Shown here: positions 24,865-35,224 of the stretch, piece by piece
Layout of the letters: the number at the start of each line of letters is the position of its first letter
How positions within the stretch are numbered: position 1 is the first letter of the stretch
Assembly (NCBI GenBank): GCA_022385755.1
Contig: MU278358.1
Span: 697,133 to 761,132 of the forward strand
Direction: 5' to 3'
Source of the DNA: Trametopsis cervina
Taxonomy: Eukaryota > Basidiomycota > Agaricomycetes > Polyporales > Irpicaceae
Length of the DNA stretch: 64,000 nt
Notes under the pieces: model-generated
What the model was told of the DNA's origin: nothing
What the model saw: only the letters and a program-made list of their open reading frames with translations
Databases searched by the model: none
Made by a program: the position numbers and the translations under genes

Positions 24865-25882
24865 ATGACCTCGACCTTCGACCCAAACAAGGCTCAGAAT
24901 GCTGTAGAGGTGAGAAACTCGAACGCTGGAAAGAGGTATACCCACGTTCATCGCGTCGCTGACAACCTCCCCTCTTCTGGCTTGCATAGATTGAGAAACA
25001 GTGCGTGTAGTTCTCATATGCGAAAGTGACATAGGGACTGAGAAGGGACGACCTTAGGTTCGCTGTACGCGCCGTTGAACATGCTCAGGTACGCTCGGAC
25101 TTCCTACCCCGCGTCTAGCTCATGCGAACGCCCACGCTCACCCTAGACATACTGGAACCTCCTCGAGAAGGTCCCGCCGACTCAGCTCAAACTGACGAGG
25201 TAAAAGTCCATATCAGCCCCCGTTCGCTTAGACGAAGACTCACGTGGTTCGTCACACACAGACTCGACGACGAGATCTTCGACCACCTGAAGAAGGACTT
25301 TCCCGAGCTCTTCGAAGAGCCGTACGAGAAAATCACCAAGCTGGATGAGGAGTGGATGAAGAGCAAGGACGGGAAGGAGAGGTGGAGAAAGTTCATCGAG
25401 ACGTACATACATTTCGTCCTCTGCCGCTGTGCGGAACGCGTTTTCGAACTCTGACATCTACTTCGTCGCATGCACGCTGCAGGTACAAGGACTCCGTGAA
25501 GGACTACAACTTCGGATCTCTTATCCGCACGGACGCCCGTGACGAGTACTCGGAAACGAACACGATCTTCAGTGAGCGCCCCTCGCTTCCCATTTTCATA
25601 TCAAGCCATTAACCTCTTCCCTCCCTGCCCTTCTCCTTCCAACAGCAACACGTATACAGGTATGCCTCCCCCGTGCCCCTGACATATCGTATCCGCCTCT
25701 CACGTGTCGGGCTGCCGCACATTTTCATTCTCCGTTGACAGTTCTACGCATACGAGATCGCGCGCAACAGGCTGAACCTGAACGAGAAGGCGCACGAGAT
25801 CGCAAAAGAGGAAGCGGCGAGGGAGAAGGCGAAGGCGGAACGCGCAAAGGAGAAAGGCAAGAAGAAGGACAGTTCGTCGTAG
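24865..25882 (+). CDS. PBDC1 / yeast Ypl225w homologue (putative eEF1A chaperone)
   Basis: The family is small, cytosolic and widely conserved; yeast Ypl225w has been described as a chaperone for translation elongation factor eEF1A. Eight exons (24865-24909, 24990-25000, 25058-25088, 25147-25199, 25262-25402, 25483-25571, 25646-25659, 25742-25882) encode 174 residues; every phase closes. Diagnostic sequence: EIEKQFAVRAVEHAQTYWNL, LTRLDDEIFDHLKKDFPEL, WRKFIETYKDSVKDYNFGSL, ETNTIF and TRIQFYAYEIARNR, followed by a Lys/Ala/Glu-rich helical tail. Two exons are microexons of 11 and 14 nt (encoding parts of IEKQ and TRIQ) and are easily missed by gene finders. Residue identity to the family is by recall, not by alignment. 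Confidence 0.92.
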
Positions 25883-26151
25883 CCCCTGATTGTGCGCGGC
25901 GCGTTGTGTAAAATAAGCGGGACGGAGGGCAAGGGCGTTGGATGAATCGCGAGATAGCACCGTGATCCTTCCTCACATGTTTCGCGCTTCTCGGCCTTCA
26001 GTTGCGTTCGCGGACGTCCTCTCTGTACTACACGGAATGTTTGCCAAAAATGGAACAATAAATAAAATACATCCAATCAGTGGAAACATGAACAGCAAGG
26101 TGTAAGGAAAAATCTGAGCAGCGCAAACGAGCACTATATGCATGCATAACC

Positions 26152-27763
26152 CTACAGGGAGGCCATCACCCTGCTCACCAGCGTCCCACCGTCGACTGTG
26201 ATGTGTGCACCTGTGATATGCGCGGAGGCGGCTCCTGCGAGGAACAGCGCTGCACGTCGCGTCGCCGATCAGTGCCATGTCTTTATCACGTCAAAATACC
26301 ATACATACCGATACCAGCGATATCGCGCGGTTGACCCGTACGGCCTATACAGCATCGAGTTAGTTGCGAAAGGGCTATGAGGAGAGGGACAGGGGGGGTG
26401 ACTTGCCCATTGGGACGCTGGCACCCATCTGTTTCTCGCCTTTTTTGCTGAACCCGAAGGCGGTCATCTTGGAGGGGAAGACGCTGAGCATGTGTGAGTT
26501 GGTTGTTAGTACGCTTTGGACAGGTGTGGGGAAGAGCGGGGATGGGGTTCACCCTGGCAGGACCGCGTTTACCCTATGCGAGAAGTAGATCAGTAACGAC
26601 GTGGAGAGCCGATGGGAGGCAAGGATGATGTTGGACGCACGTGATGAATCGGGGAGCGAGTGTTGAGGCTAGTGTTGACGTGAGGTGGTTCACAGCAGCT
26701 TTACTCGTGTTATCTGCACGAGATGCAGGTAAGTCCCCCAGGACGCGCGAGGAAAGTAAAAGAGTAAGAAGGAGATACGTACAACTCCACAGGCCTTGCC
26801 CGTCGGCCGCGAGCGAGGTCTCGTTCGCGACTGTGTTCAGACCCGCGACGGAGGATATGTTGATGACTCTGCCGGGATTATATGCGTCCGCGTCTTTTGC
26901 CAGGAGTTCGGTGAGGCTGAGTAATGTGATTGAAGTGAGGAATGGGATTCCATGACGGCCGAGAAACGGATGTAGGGCGACTTACGCTACTGTCACTGAG
27001 GAACAGAGAACACCGGTGAGTAAGTAAAGCGCGTGTGGATGGTAAAGGGCGTACGATAGAAGACACCCTTGACGTTCAGGTTCATCACGCGGTCCCAGCC
27101 CTCCTTCTCCGGGAAGCTGCATGTCGATCCATGTGAGCGCACAACTACAAAGACGGAGCAAGTTACGCACTTATCGTAGTTCGCCCCCCAGGTCGCACCA
27201 GAGTTGTTCACCAGGACGTGCACTTTCGTCTCGTGACGCTTGATCTCCTCAGCGACTGCGTCACAGCCCGCCTTGGACTGCACATGCCCGGCCGTAAGCG
27301 CGAAGTTCAGGTTCATGAGAACGACGGGGCACATACGCTGACGTCTCCAACGATGTAGTGGCAGCTCCCCGGGCCCTTCTGGTTCAGCGCGTCTGCCACC
27401 TGGAGAGTAAACGGCATCTCAGCACACGGCATGCACGACCGCTCGCTCCTTCGCTCTCGCGCACCTGCTTCAGCTGCTTCTCCTTCCGTGACGCGATGTA
27501 CACCTTTGCCCCGTTCAGAGCATATGCAGCGGCGAACATGGCTCCAATGCCAGAGCCGCCACCGGTGACTACGACTGAACTCGAACTCTGCGTCAGCACT
27601 CCGCGCCCGCCAGTGTAGTGTCGTCGCGCTACGCGAATGGAAACTACCCACCGACTTTGTCCTTGACATCGAAGAGGGATGAGGCAGAGAGATCTGGAGC
27701 ATGCGCCGTGAGCCGAAATCGTGAGCTGGTCGTTGGAGCGAGGTGCGTACCTTCGCTGGCCAT
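26152..27763 (-). CDS. Short-chain dehydrogenase/reductase (SDR), 13 exons
   Basis: An NAD(P)-dependent oxidoreductase of the classical SDR type; substrate unknown. Exons: 27763-27751, 27693-27652, 27574-27465, 27399-27337, 27277-27171, 27116-27055, 26995-26986, 26916-26783, 26713-26641, 26573-26553, 26483-26407, 26344-26309 and 26249-26152, encoding 281 residues with all phases closed. Motifs: cofactor loop TGGGSGIG (22-29), NNSGATWG, MNLNVKGVFY, catalytic Ser in NISSVAG (about 158), catalytic YNTSK (Tyr181, Lys185), PMGRTGQPRDIAGIALFLA, and the ending HITGAHITVDGGTLVSR. The first exon is only 13 nt and exon 7 is 10 nt. The intron after exon 11 uses a GC donor (GCAAGT) with TAG acceptor. It lies 0.3 kb downstream of the O-methyltransferase gene on the same strand, so a shared pathway is possible but unproven. 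Confidence 0.93.
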
Positions 27764-28069
27764 GGTTGTAGGTACTGCACGGCAGAGGAAAGAGGACAAG
27801 AGACCGAGTGCGAACCGCCTGTCTGAGGTTTTGAACCTGGCAGCACCGCTGACCGCTGGATACGCGCCACACTCGCTGCCGGTAACCTCGCCAGCCGGTT
27901 CATCTCTCAGCTGAATTGCACCGGGCCGACGCCACGAGGCTACCGGTTTCTAAATCTCGTGCAGGTGAATCTCATCCACGACTTTCATCGTCTGGTGAGT
28001 TGAGTTGCAAATGTGCTAATTTGGAGGGAAGCTCCGCTGCGGGCAGCTATGATTTTACATAAAGTGTGT

Positions 28070-29125
28070 CTACTCGTCCTTGCGCCGTATCAAGCTGATA
28101 CCATCTTCGATAGGTAGCATGACTACCTCAAGGCTAGGATCATCTCTAGGTCGCACAAGACAGACTTTAATCCTACTTTTTTCCAACGGCAACGTGTCAA
28201 CGCACCTGACTGAATTGTTGAAATGCTCCATGGCACGGCCTAGTTGCTGCACGTCATCTACGGCTTGCTTGAACTCGGTGGACTTCAGACCCGACTTTTG
28301 GTACCATTCCTCTGGCACTGGGAACCACGGTGCTCCTCTGAAGGCGACGTTATCTGCGACGATAACACCTCCCTTTGCAAGAAGATCAAGTGCGAGGACT
28401 TTGCGGAGGTAAGACATGTAATTTGGCTTATCGGCGTCGATGAACACCTGGCGGCCAGTACGCTGTCAGCACCATCCAAGCCTGCATATGGCGATGAGCT
28501 CACAAGATCAAACGATGCGCCTTGCTGGGATAGCGTGTTCAGTGAGACAGAGGCATCCCCGATCAGGACGTCTATCTTGTCGGACACCTGGGCCTGCTGA
28601 AAATACGGCTGACTCCAATCTTTCAGATATTGTTCCAGCTCCAACGCTGTCACTTTCTCTACGGTCGGGACCAACGCGAGGGCCACCGTAGTGGTGCCAG
28701 TGAACATCCCGATTTCAAGGACTCTCCTCGCCTGCCCAACGTAAGGACGGAATGCGTCAATGGCATCCAGACGTTCGACTCACCTGGGAGAGCCGCGCAA
28801 GCTCTTGCAGGACCACAGCCTCGTATCCGCCCGCGCTCATCTCTGGTATGAGCCTGAACTGCGTCTTCCCCGCGTGGTGCGCGAGCTCCCAATCATGCTT
28901 GTAACTCTCCTCAACCATCATGTCGACGATCGCGGGCGGTGCAGACGACATCTCGACGACGTATTTGTCGTATCCGTCCACAATCTCCTTTGCTTGTGTC
29001 GCGAGCGACCGAGCCTCCGCAAGCGCGTCGTCCTTGGTGGCGTCCAACTCATTGCATAGCTGTGTGAGAAGGTACGCAAGACGGTCATGAGGCGTATGGC
29101 CCTGTATCAGGTTGGGGAACGACAT
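28070..29125 (-). CDS. Class I SAM-dependent O-methyltransferase (catechol/caffeoyl-CoA type)
   Basis: Transfers methyl from S-adenosylmethionine to a phenolic or catecholic hydroxyl, in a cation-dependent family; substrate unknown. Three exons (29125-28784, 28731-28504, 28447-28070) encode 315 residues. The N-terminal ~110 residues are helical and family-variable. The Rossmann fold follows: LEIGMFTGTTTVALA (SAM motif I), KVTALELEQYL (acidic end of strand 2), VLIGDAS, VFIDADKPNYMSYL (metal-binding Asp region), GVIVADNVAFRGAPW, and the C-terminal SRIKVCLVRPRDDP strand. No signal peptide is seen. In wood-decay fungi such enzymes are often linked to methylation of aromatic breakdown products (inference). 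Confidence 0.93.
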
Positions 29126-29396
29126 TTGAAGGGTGGGTTGGACTGGTCGTAAAACCTAGTACAGGCGCGATGGTGCAAGCCCGCAGCCCACTCATACGAT
29201 GCCCAGGTTTTAAAAGAACAGCATTCGATATGAGCGTGTGAGTATCCTCCCACTATGTAAACACGATGGCCGACAGTGTCTACATCTATATCGGATTTCA
29301 ACTATGCCATTGCCTATTTATTCTTAACGCAAGCTACAACAACCCCACCACGGACCGAGCTGTGACTTCATCCATCTCCACGGAGCCGCAGTGCAT

Positions 29397-30047
29397 CTAC
29401 TTGCAGTTGGCGAGAACCCCGTTTCCGGCGGTTCCCGCAGCCTGCAGCTGAGTCTGCAGCTTCTGGAGGTTCTGCGTGACGTTAGCATCCGACCTGAGAC
29501 CGATCCAGTGAGTACCGCATCCACCAGCAGGAAACGTCTAATACACATACGAAGTGGCGTTCTGGATAGAAGTGAGCACGGTGTTCAGACCGTCCTCGAC
29601 CTGCGTGCGAGCGGCCGCAGGGGCGTTCTGTCCAGTGATGATAGCCTTTGCGATCGTGGCAACGCCTTGATTGGCAGTGTTCAGACCACCCTGCGCGGCT
29701 GCGACCGCAGCTGACGTCGCCGGGTCACTGCATGTGATTTCAAGCGTCAAACAGTGCTGCGTTGTGGAGAGTGGCTCAAAGTAACGTACGAGGCAGTCTC
29801 ACTCTTGAGGGTAGCTAAAGTTCCTCCCATCTGAGCCATTGCACCGACGATTTGCAAGCGGTTGATGTTGCATTGGAGGTCTCCAATCTGACGCTTGGAC
29901 AGGAACTCGGACGACTGCTGCAGAGGTGCTAATGCCGGATATAAGCCGGCAGTCGCGAGACCGAAAGTAGCGGACATGCTCACCAGCTTGAATAGCGATG
30001 CTGCCAATGAGAACTGCGAAGCAGAAAGACTTGAGTCCGGCGAACAT
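29397..30047 (-). CDS. Small secreted protein with Kex2 propeptide
   Basis: Exons 30047-29984, 29928-29790, 29727-29551 and 29493-29397 encode 158 residues; phases close. An N-terminal signal peptide (MFAGLKSFCFAVLIGSIAIQA) is followed by a short propeptide ending in the dibasic Kex2 site SKR, so the mature protein begins near QIGDLQCN. The mature part is Ala/Gln/Thr-rich and predicted helical (LQIVGAMAQMGGTLATLKSE, AAARTQVEDGLNTVLTSIQN, NLQKLQTQLQAAG) with only two cysteines, in LQCNINR and in the terminal VLANCK; they could form one disulfide that closes the helical bundle. I have seen similar small secreted proteins in agaricomycetes but know no function. Confidence 0.82.
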
Positions 30048-30170
30048 GATTGTGAATGAAGAATAAAATGTGGATTAGGCGAAGGTAAAGCGAAAGTTGA
30101 GACCTGCTCAAGAGTGGTGATCCAAAGAGTGAACAGAGTGTGGATACAGAGCATCTACTATACTGGCGTG

Positions 30171-30178
30171 GCTTATAT
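30171..30178 (-). promoter_or_regulatory. TATA box of the small secreted protein gene
   Basis: TATATAAG on the minus strand lies about 125 bp upstream of the ATG at 30047. A clear TATA box suits a highly or conditionally expressed secreted protein. Confidence 0.55.
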
Positions 30179-31574
30179 ACCTCTCGCAATGCCCGTTGAT
30201 TGAAACCCGCTTTGCTCGACGACAAGATGTTTGCCGAGCAGAAAGACAGCATTTTCGTGTACGCCGAATGATGGACCAAGTTAGCGTGAAGTTTCCGATC
30301 ACGTTTCTATGGTGCTATGCGACAATCATGCGGGGGTTTCAATGAGACGCAAAGTGCGAATACGAAGGGCCACTGCGGAATAGCCGTCGCAGTGCGGTGC
30401 ACAGGCAGCTGTTCTTGCATTCTCAACGACAAGCACAGCATACGTGTTGCCCTCGGGCACATTGGGCTGCGCCTGACGTTGGACATCTTCGAAAGAAGAC
30501 CTTTAAGTCAACATCGCCTTCTGTTATTGCATTCATGTTGAGCGAACTTTGCTTACAGAATGAGGTTGACACGGGTGACGCGCTGTTCGTATATCAAGTC
30601 TGTTTATCGGAAGAGGGCTATTGGTTGATCTCTTGAGTCCAGTCGCTGCGTGCTCATGATCCCATCTACAAGCTGTCAGGGATCATTATGAAGTAAGATG
30701 AGTGGCCAATAAGCGTGAGTGGCCTCGTATAGTGGGAGGTCGCGCCAAGTAGCAACTCTCTGCCAGCTGGAAAGAAGGGACCTGCTTCTATTGCATATCG
30801 AGCGGACATTGCAGACGACCACTGTAGTTACTGTAGTCACAAACGTCGAGCCATCATGTCAGCTTGCAAACATTCATGACAGAACGTGTAAGTCACTGGC
30901 TGCGCTATGTCCAGCATTTTGGAGCGGGTCGGATGCGCCATTATGAGCAAAAGTGTCATAGGGCAGTATACTAGAGCTCTGCTAGTCATAGCTGAGATCA
31001 ACCTCTTCTAGGAGAAAAGAGAGATAGCATTGGAGATACACTTCCCACTGGGTGCTCCGTAGATATTGAGCGAGGAATCAAGACGACGCCCGTGTATTGA
31101 ATTCTCCTGCTCCTGTTTTTGAACACATAAGCGTTGATATACCTGCTCTTGACAACCTCATGGCATCTAGCCACTTCTGGGTAGAGGTAACATACACACC
31201 ATGACGCAGAAGCCGCGGTCTGTACTGTCAGCTGGAAAGCAGATGCGATCAGTCCACACAGCCCATTTGAATATCTTACATGACGTGTCTTCACGGAACC
31301 TAGCAAGAACATAGATACCATTCGATTTCGCAGGGAAATGCCGTGAAAGGGCTGGTACGAGCACCGCAGGGCTCCGAGGTCCTTGAAGGTGGCGGAAGGC
31401 TGCCAATGCATGTTTGGGACCCCAATACTTCCCCGGTCTGATGGGGTCTTCGGGGGCTCTTAGCATTCATAAACTTTATTTTTCGAGCCAAAATCCACTC
31501 GCCCGCGTCAGAGAGGCGTTACAGTCGAAGCTCAAGTAGCCCACCCTTTGCTTGTTGTCAATGTCAGCAACACG
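30179..31574. other. Gene-free stretch
   Basis: No gene is supported. Open frames such as 30998-31411 on minus have no motifs. It is a divergent promoter region between the secreted protein gene and the Myb gene. Confidence 0.45.
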
Positions 31575-32915
31575 ATGGAAGAGAAACGCGCCAAAACGTA
31601 TGCAAAGCTTTATTATTCTAAGCCTCTTTTCCCCAACTAATGTACATGACGCAAGTTTGGACGCGCTTTCGAGCTTTATCCACTCGCAGAAAGCTTTGCT
31701 CGAGCGAGCGCGGACCGACATAACACGTTTAACACAGTTGAGGAACGACATTGCTACCACTCCCGCAGAATCCTGCGATTATGAAACATTCAAGGATCAG
31801 GCATGTCGTTGGGCATCCCTACAAACACACGAGCTGAGTATATCACAGCTTGCAATCCACCGACTCGGTGAACGGACAGACATTGTTCCTGCCCTACCTG
31901 ATGGCTTTGACTGGTCCGCATTTGCTGCATGCGGTATGTTTTCAGTGCGATATACAAAATGTATGATTGAGTGCATTATGTAGATCCTACTCCTTTCAGG
32001 ACACTCGCTGCAAGCACGCGGCATATGGCAAAGCAACGAGATGGTCCCTCCCCGAAGCAAGCTTCTCCCCTGTCCCCATTGCAACAATTAGTCAAAGATG
32101 CACGCGCGTCCATTATCGACCCCGTACGCAACGCATTTCCACCAGTATCCTCGGACGAAGAGGAGGAGCCGCCTGACCCGGAGGAGCTGAAGCGCATTCG
32201 AGAACGAGAGAAGATCAGGGAGCTCAAGAGACGGATAGTACATGGTGGCTCGGGTTTTCATGGAAGAGGTGGCCTGGGCATTCGCAGGGCCGACGCAGAT
32301 GCGGTGTTTGTACGAGAGGATTTAGAGGACGAGAGTGCAGAAGTCGACATCAGCTTAGAAGACCCAGGTGCTACCATGAAGGCCGTGATACCCAAATCTG
32401 AGAGGGTGGTCAGGATTGAAACTGATAGACTTATGACACCCCTCGGTTCGTCTTTTCCCTCCGCCAAGGATCAAATTTCCTCCGTTGCCAGACCGCAACG
32501 ATCAAGCCGTGCAAAACGCCTTAGTCGCAAAGACGATGCACCCGCTCAGCCTCTACAATCATCATCTAGCAGAACGACCGAAGAACAGCCGACAGAGGAA
32601 GAAGCCACGAAGGTGGACAAGAAGGGCAAGGCAAGGCCTGAAACGTACAAGCAGGCCTGGTCGGTCGAAGAACAACATCTCCTGGAGAGATTACTGGAGG
32701 AGATCCCAGAAGGAGAGAAGAATCGGTGTGTCAAGATATTCTGTCATATTTCACTTGGCTGATATTCGCTCGGAAGCTGGCAAAAGATTTCAAAGGCCAT
32801 GAACGGGAAACGTACGTCGAGACAAGTCGCCAGCCGAGTGCAGAAGTATTACGAGAAACTCAAACGATACGGGCTCGGCGTGGGTGGTGGGGGCGTTCGG
32901 ACCAATGACAGTTAA
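31575..32915 (+). CDS. Myb/SANT-domain protein, ZZZ3-like
   Basis: Probably a nuclear chromatin or transcription protein. Exons 31575-31597, 31656-31933, 31984-32725 and 32777-32915 encode 393 residues; phases close. The start MEEKRAKTLDALSSF is preferred over longer frames because a 58-nt intron with an AACTAATG branch-like site joins the first 23 nt in frame. N-terminal 100 residues are helical (KALLERARTDITRLTQLRND), the middle is acidic and disordered (SSDEEEEPPDPEELKRI), with an RGG-like FHGRGGLGIRR patch. The single C-terminal SANT repeat reads QAWSVEEQHLLERLLEEIP, then RWQKISKAMNGKRTSRQVAS, then RVQKYYEKLKRYGLGV, matching the ZZZ3 type. No ZZ zinc finger is present in the model. Confidence 0.87.
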
Positions 32916-33054
32916 TACTTCCATTCCCGAATGTAAGGATGGAGCGTTCGAGAAAATATGCAACTGAGCTCCGGCTTCTTATCTGCAAGCACAAGTAGCT
33001 CTCGCTGCGTCGTCTGAGGCGATGGGTCATGTATTATTGGCACATTCTCTGCTC

Positions 33055-34724
33055 TCAACATGTGTCACCAATGCCCATACCACTCTCTATCGCGTCCAGC
33101 AGCAAGTCGCCATAATCCCCGACGGCTTCCCACATTGCAAAACCCAGCAGCCCCTTCTCCCTGATGAATTGTCCTTTCGCAGCTATATGTAACGCGTGAT
33201 GAGAGATTCGGCATAGATCAAGGTGAGATATATTACATACCAAACGAGTTTGGGTCGTCGTAGGAAACCATCGTTGAGGTCGTAGGGTCGTACAAGAAGG
33301 GCTAAACACGGGCGCACTCATCACTCAGGAAGGGCTAGTAAAAGAAGAAACAAAATTGCACTCACAGTTTGGCTGCAGTTATCGAATCTGTATCCCATAC
33401 CTTCCACAGGGTTCCCCCCTTCGTTCAACCAGCCTTTCTCGACCAGTCCACGGAAGTTAAAAATACCAGAGAAGCCTCCTCCGGTCGGGTTTCCACACTG
33501 ATCGGTTCCCGGTGACGAGGCAATGTCCCAAGAGTCTCCCATCGGCTGCTGGCCGGCGTCGAATGCGGGATACGCAGCAATAGGCTGGGTGCCGGGGTAT
33601 TGGGAGGTCCCGATGGAGCCGTCCGCCAGCAGGGTTGAGAGCGCCGAAGGTTGGTCTGTGGGTACATTGAACGCTGCGGCTTGGCTGACATGGTAGCTGT
33701 GTCCGTACGACGCCACCGCTAGTAAGATCTGGTCCGCAGGGAAGCCAGCCGCAGTCCACGCATTGACTGCGGAGACAGCCGAACCCTGCTGTCTGTCCGG
33801 CGAGGCACATGTGTCGTCCAGGGGAGAGTTAGGCCCGACGGCGGATGACCAGCTCCCCCAGATGTCGTAGTCCATGACCGCGACATAGTCGAGGATGTTC
33901 GCAAACTCGGCGACGTCGGTGGAGGGTGTGCCGTCTTGAGAGGCGAAGGGCACGATGGAAGACGCGGCAGAGATGGTCATGTTCTGGCCTCCTGGTGTTG
34001 CACGAAGTTCCTTCAAGAACGCTAGGAAGTTAGGTGTATCCTCTGGAGACATGATGTTACAGCCCATCCCTTGTTTGTTAGGGTATTCCCAGCTGTAACC
34101 GGTCAGATTAGCCTGGCCTCAGGAAGTTTATTACTATGAAATACATACTCGAAGTCCACACCGTCAAGGTTGTACCGCTTGACCATCTGCAAGACTGTCT
34201 GAACAAATGCGGTGCGGTTCGTCGCTGAGTTCACCGCAGTGGAGAAGTACTGCGAGCCGGTCCAGCCGCCCACAGTTAGAATCGCTGCCACATTCTGCGG
34301 TGAACAAATAAGTCGCATCCATCAGCGACTAGCCAGCAGTTATAACCGATGTACCACTTACATGCTGGTGTGCGTGTTCCACGAACTCAGGGAGTAGCAC
34401 CGCGTCCGCATCCTGCAGCCCGAGCGTGTTGACATCCTGAGTTGTCTCCCTACAAATGAGCCGTGAGTACCAGTCGTGTTCTTCGTACAGCACAGAAAAA
34501 ATTACTTACGCGAACGCATAGGAGACAGCACTGTACTTCTCCCAGCTGAACTCGTCCAGCGGTAGATACTGCGCATGCCAACCAGTGTACCAAGTTGTTG
34601 CCATGGCTTTGGGGGTCGATGGACACACAGGCACAGCCCGTGCGCCTGTAGGCCAGTGGGATGTTGCAGTCAAGGTGAGCGTGACTGCAGACAGCAGTGA
34701 TACAGGGAGGGTGGATGTCCGCAT
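33055..34724 (-). CDS. GH18 chitinase, secreted
   Basis: Cleaves beta-1,4-N-acetylglucosamine chains, in cell-wall remodelling or nutrient use. Exons 34724-34510, 34449-34362, 34294-34149, 34092-33366, 33301-33241 and 33182-33055 encode 454 residues; phases close. A signal peptide (MRTSTLPVSLLSAVTLTLTA) precedes the catalytic barrel: WYTGWHAQYLPLDEFSW, ILTVGGWTGSQYFS, and the catalytic motif DGVDFDWE, with Asp145, Asp148, Asp150 and the acid Glu152. The motif is split by an intron within codon 150. Then come MDYDIWG (substrate-positioning Met-Asp-Tyr, about 223-226), ILLAVASYGHSYHV, VSYDDPNSF and a closing GLLGFAMWEAVGDYGDLL. No chitin-binding module is seen. It belongs to the fungal class V/GH18 group. 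Confidence 0.94.
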
Positions 34725-35224
34725 GGTGAGTTAGTCGCCAAGAGGAAGATGACAATACGGAAGAGAGATGTAAGGGCTTGAGAGCAGGAGAATGCGATAC
34801 TTTTATCGTATAAGCAAGGTAGCTGACATGCTAGCCTTCATGTCCTGTGGCTGGCGCAGGTCAGCCCAGTCAAAATTGTAATTACGGGTTGGCCACAAAC
34901 AGACATATCATACAGTCGAGGCAATAAAGCCTGTTGCACACCTCATGCTATGTCATTCGCATGATAGCGCTGTTCAATATGAGTGTTGTTTCTTTCTGCG
35001 ACTTGGTGGTGCGCTATCATACTTATGACGGGTGAGAAAATCGCGATGGCCATCCTCAAGCAAGCGGTTCGATCGGTTCGGTTCGGTTCATTCCAGACCA
35101 AACTAACATGTAGTGAGAGTACTGATACAATAAGGCTATTCTTTGCTACAAGTGATCGTACATATTATTCTCTTGAATGGTCGGATAGAATAGGCATTTT
35201 GAGCAGTAGTCCATGAGAACCACT
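34725..35224. other. Intergenic region with a (GGTTC)3 microsatellite
   Basis: Lies between the chitinase start and the HAM1-like stop. A tandem GGTTC x3 sits at 35075-35089, with a further GGTTC at 35066-35070. No gene is seen. Confidence 0.5.
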
